Below are positions 37,899-40,241 of a stretch of 40,241 nt of DNA, in pieces. Numbering within the stretch: position 1 is the first letter of the stretch; every line of letters starts with the position of its first letter. The position numbers were made by a program, and so were the translations under genes. The notes beneath the pieces were generated by a model. That model had not been told where the DNA came from. It did not search any database and saw nothing but the letters and a program-made list of their open reading frames with translations. The DNA lies in NCBI GenBank assembly GCA_945903545.1, contig CAMDOO010000024.1, forward strand, positions 1 to 40,241, written 5' to 3'. The DNA is from Opitutus sp. GAS368. GTDB lineage: Bacteria > Verrucomicrobiota > Verrucomicrobiia > Opitutales > Opitutaceae.

Positions 37899-38939
37899 TT
37901 AGGCGGACCAGCCGTGGTTTTCGCGCACGGAAATCATGCCGCTGAGGATATCATTCCAAGTCTGCTGATTGAGCATGACCTCGTTGGAGAACATGCAGCC
38001 ATCCCAGCAGATGTGCTTCATCTTCTTGGTGACGGCGCCCTTCTCGTCGCGCAGCCAGTAGCCGGCGTCGCGGGTGACATTGAGTTTGCCCTTGGGATCA
38101 CCGATCCGGCAGTGCTTGCCGGTTTTCTCGTGGCTGCCGGTACCGTAGGCGGTGCCGTCGTTTTGGGCGACGTGGAAGTCGATCGTCCAGGGACGGAGCG
38201 CGTTGGTCATCTCGGTCATCGCGTCGTGAAACGCACCCGGCTCCCAGTGGAACTCGGCCGGCACGATCCGGTGCTGCTCGGCGTTCGCGCCCAGGATGTA
38301 GAGGTGGGTGTGCGACATGTCGGCCTGGAAACCGACGGTGCCGGGCATCCCGACCGCCTCGAGCGTCTCGATCATGTACCTCCAGCTGTGCATGCCGCCC
38401 CAGCAGATCTCACCCTCGGCGGCGAGGGTCTCGCCGTTGTCCTTCGCGATCTTGCCGGCCTCGCGGAAGGTCTGAGCGATCAGGGCGGTGTTGCCCTTCG
38501 GGTCCTTGTCCCAGTCGGTGACGCCGGAGGCGCTGTCGATGCGGACCGCGCCGTAGGGGCGCACGCCGAGCTCGCGGAGCTTCTTGGCCACGCGGATGGT
38601 CTTGCGCACGCAATCGACCCAGCCGGCGCGCTTGGCGGCATCGCCCATGGCGGTGCCGAAGAACCAGACGGGGGCAACGATCGAGCCGACCACCAATCCC
38701 TTGGCCTGGATCTTGGAGGCAAGGGCCTTGATGGCGTCGTCCGAGAGGTCGATGTTGATGTGCGGATCGTTCAGAAAGAGGTCGACGCCGTCGAACTTGA
38801 CGCCGTCGACTTCCGCCTTCGCGGTGAGGTCGAGCATCGTATCGAGGGCAATATCGGACTCGGTGCCACCCATGCACTTCTTGCCGACGAGGCCGGGCCA
38901 CATCGCATTGTGCAGTTTGGGAAAATTATTAGCGGGCAT
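37899..38939 (-). CDS. Sugar phosphate isomerase/epimerase-type TIM barrel (AP-endonuclease 2 family)
   Basis: A 346-aa protein of the xylose-isomerase-like TIM-barrel superfamily. Metal-ligand-like residues are visible in [15 protein letters not shown] (Glu/His), [16 protein letters not shown] (Asp/His) and [12 protein letters not shown] (Asp-x-His), and a final acidic/His segment is near MKHICWDG. In other Verrucomicrobia and Planctomycetes such proteins sit beside Gfo/Idh/MocA enzymes in sugar breakdown, as here. The start is ATG 38939 ([13 protein letters not shown]). It is the first clear gene of the minus-strand run ending in mqo. Confidence 0.88.
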   Translation of the reverse strand: MPANNFPKLHNAMWPGLVGKKCMGGTESDIALDTMLDLTAKAEVDGVKFDGVDLFLNDPHINIDLSDDAIKALASKIQAKGLVVGSIVAPVWFFGTAMGDAAKRAGWVDCVRKTIRVAKKLRELGVRPYGAVRIDSASGVTDWDKDPKGNTALIAQTFREAGKIAKDNGETLAAEGEICWGGMHSWRYMIETLEAVGMPGTVGFQADMSHTHLYILGANAEQHRIVPAEFHWEPGAFHDAMTEMTNALRPWTIDFHVAQNDGTAYGTGSHEKTGKHCRIGDPKGKLNVTRDAGYWLRDEKGAVTKKMKHICWDGCMFSNEVMLNQQTWNDILSGMISVRENHGWSA

Positions 38940-38957
38940 GTTTGGATGTTTTGGGAG

Positions 38958-39095
38958 TTAGGAGTTGGGACGATCAGAACCTGTTGTCCTCGAGGGCGAG
39001 AGACGCAGAAGACCACCGGTTTCCCGGAGGGTGTCTTCAACGAAGCTCTTGCCGTTGGATTTGAGCGTTTTGAGGTCGAGTACGGAGGAAGGCAT
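38958..39095 (-). CDS. Short ORF or remnant of a gene start
   Basis: A 45-codon frame starting MPSSVLDLKTLKSNGKSF and ending just 18 bases before the isomerase gene. Its first 32 residues look like a normal protein N-terminus (amphipathic, low in rare codons), whereas the last 13 (SPSRTTGSDRPNS) do not. It may be the surviving start of a deleted catabolic gene, a small leader peptide, or chance. No family is recognised. Confidence 0.3.
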   Translation of the reverse strand: MPSSVLDLKTLKSNGKSFVEDTLRETGGLLRLSPSRTTGSDRPNS

Positions 39096-39182
39096 AGGGG
39101 TTAGCTATCTCGCGGGAACGAACGCGACCCGCGGCGAAATGCAACGGGCGAACGGACGAACACAGAAGTGGAAACAGCCAAA

Positions 39183-39545
39183 ATGAGTCAAGCCCCGGAG
39201 CCCCTCAGGAAGAAAAACTTGCGCATGAAAATTCACGAATTTTCGCCGCCATTGGACCAGAAAACTACCCCCGCCAGTAACTACGGTCCGGACTGGCGAA
39301 ATCAGCCAGACCGGCAATACTTCCCCACCATGATTGTCATCCGGCGCCTGGTCGACCGCCAGCGGGCCTACACCGCCATCTTCCTGCCCGGGGAAGAGCC
39401 GCGGATCTTTCCCTCCACCGAGTATGAGCACGGCAGGATCCTCCAGATCTACAAACAGGACCGCCCCTACGACGGGATTATCAACGATTTTTCCGACGAC
39501 TACCCCCCGCCGGTCGCCCCGAAGCGTTCCCGAAAAGCAACGTGA
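39183..39545 (+). CDS. Small hypothetical protein
   Basis: A 120-aa basic/acidic protein with no signal peptide. A short beta-rich core (FPTMIVIRRLVDRQRAYTAI, then RILQIYKQDRPYDGII) is flanked by a polar N-terminus and a Pro/Lys-rich tail (PPPVAPKRSRKAT). I do not recognise the family. The start may be ATG 39183, GTG 39168 or ATG 39225 (MKIHEFSPPL); none has a Shine-Dalgarno sequence. It is divergent from the sugar-catabolic run and precedes the pseudopilin gene by about 230 bases. Confidence 0.55.
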   Translation: MSQAPEPLRKKNLRMKIHEFSPPLDQKTTPASNYGPDWRNQPDRQYFPTMIVIRRLVDRQRAYTAIFLPGEEPRIFPSTEYEHGRILQIYKQDRPYDGIINDFSDDYPPPVAPKRSRKAT

Positions 39546-39774
39546 TCAATCCCAGCCTCGCCCAAGTTGGGCGGCGATCCATCGCGGAAATTCCACTGGT
39601 GAACGGAGTACGCTTTCCCTCCTGAAAGATGCGAATCCTGCTAGGTAATTTCCGGCCTACCAAGGGTCATTTCACGATCTTCGCCCGGAAAGGCTTGGGC
39701 AGAACTCCAATTCAATCACCAAAGTTTCCTTTCGTCAGATTCCCATCATCAGATCCCAAGCACGAAATCATTTC
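39546..39774 (+). other. Gap upstream of the pseudopilin gene
   Basis: 229 bases with no gene that I can support. It includes the small palindrome GCCCAAGTTGGGC (39560-39572), related to the GCCCAA/TTGGGC hairpins elsewhere, and a relatively AT-rich stretch (39700-39775) that may hold the pilin promoter. I could not identify clear sigma-70 or sigma-54 boxes. Confidence 0.3.
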
Positions 39775-40116
39775 ATGCATCAAACCGGGGTTTCACCCTC
39801 GTCGAAATCATGATCGTCGTTGTCATCATCGGCCTTCTGGCCGCGATGGCCATCCCAGCCTTTCAAAAGGTCCGCTCCAGCTCCCAGGACAAGGCGGTCA
39901 CGAACAACATGCGCCAGCTCGGTGCGGCGGCCGACCAGTACTTCCTCGAGAACGGCACCTCCACGGCGGCTCTCACCTCCCTCATCGGTTCCGCCGCCTA
40001 CGTGAAGGCCCTGAAAACGGTGGGCGAACGAGGCCTACCCGGTCAGCTTCACCCACGGTGAGGCCATCATCGTGAGCGGCATCGCCGGCGCCCGCACGCT
40101 GACCTACCTGCAGTAA
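39775..40116 (+). pseudogene. Type IV pilin-like/pseudopilin (GFTLVE) gene with two frameshifts
   Basis: The prepilin-peptidase site and hydrophobic helix are clear: GFTLVEIMIVVVIIGLLAAM, followed by AIPAFQKVRSSSQDKAVTNN and RQLGAAADQYFLENG. This frame (39789 to about 40022) has no start codon. ATG 39775 (MHQT) would join it if one C were added at 39785-39786. At the other end, removing one G at 40022-40024 restores ANEAYPVSFTHGEAIIVSGI ... TYLQ and a stop at 40114. The repaired protein is about 113 aa, the size of the many small verrucomicrobial pseudopilins. Two opposite single-base indels at homopolymers in one gene suggest assembly error. A terminator follows. Confidence 0.8.
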
Positions 40117-40146
40117 ACAATCCGGGCCACCCCCGGGATCATTCCT

Positions 40147-40173
40147 GGCCGCGCTCCAAGGCGCGGCCTTTTT
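40147..40173 (+). terminator. Rho-independent terminator after the pseudopilin gene
   Basis: A perfect 8-bp stem GGCCGCGC / GCGCGGCC (40147-40154, 40161-40168) with a 6-base loop is followed by TTTTT. It lies 31 bases after the repaired pilin stop. The 68 bases after it reach the window edge; a frame there (from TTG 40172) is open but too short to judge. Confidence 0.9.
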
Positions 40174-40241
40174 GCTCCTTGGCGCGGCGGTTTCCTCCCT
40201 GATCCCCGATCCCGGCTCGCCGGAGTTCACGGTGGTGTGCC

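Overview
The window is a GC-rich bacterial chromosomal segment, and gene content and style point to Verrucomicrobiota, most likely the Opitutaceae (Opitutus/Lacunisphaera type). The clues are a FecR-like protein of the verrucomicrobial kind beside an exopolysaccharide locus, a very short type IV/II pseudopilin, oxidoreductase/sugar-isomerase pairs, almost no Shine-Dalgarno sequences at start codons, and many short intergenic hairpin repeats. The taxonomic call is an inference from protein style; no rRNA gene is present. I saw no tRNA gene, CRISPR array, transposase or prophage.

Layout. 1-4.4 kb (minus): glpD, then metK-ahcY, which make S-adenosylmethionine and remove S-adenosylhomocysteine. 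4.5-6.5 kb: an HPt phosphotransfer protein (plus), then a family-4-type uracil-DNA glycosylase and riboflavin synthase (minus). 6.5-9.1 kb: leuS (plus). 9.2-14.2 kb (plus): an exopolysaccharide export/regulation block with a FecR-domain protein interrupted by an in-frame stop, an outer-membrane beta-barrel-like protein, a Wza-type export protein and a tyrosine autokinase/chain-length regulator, closed by two abutting hairpins. 14.3-16.8 kb (plus): lpxI, a bifunctional-nuclease-family protein and a tRNA-dihydrouridine synthase, with overlapping start/stop codons. 16.9-19.6 kb (minus): a SufT-like protein and sppA. 19.8-23.5 kb (plus): a conserved protein of unknown function, YceI, a TPR protein and accA. 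23.6-24.4 kb (minus): a YmdB-type phosphoesterase. 24.5-26.3 kb (plus): the acetolactate synthase large subunit with a clear terminator. 26.4-32.2 kb (minus): a frameshifted coiled-coil/LysM protein, an ATP-grasp-like orphan, and prfB with its programmed +1 frameshift. 32.3-39.1 kb (minus): a probable sugar-catabolic run (TIM-barrel isomerase/epimerase, Gfo/Idh/MocA oxidoreductase, bicupin, rhamnulokinase-like kinase) ending in malate:quinone oxidoreductase. 39.2-40.2 kb (plus): a small hypothetical protein and a pseudopilin whose frame is broken twice.

Most of the window is housekeeping. The points most worth a second look are: (i) a family of GTAG-headed hairpin repeats, two copies of which differ by a compensatory base pair; (ii) the sugar-catabolic cluster with an unassigned bicupin; (iii) two uncharacterised proteins (497 aa and 467 aa); (iv) a uracil-DNA glycosylase apparently lacking half of its Fe-S ligands; and (v) several reading frames broken or altered at homopolymers, which may be assembly errors, a switchable poly-C tract, or decay.
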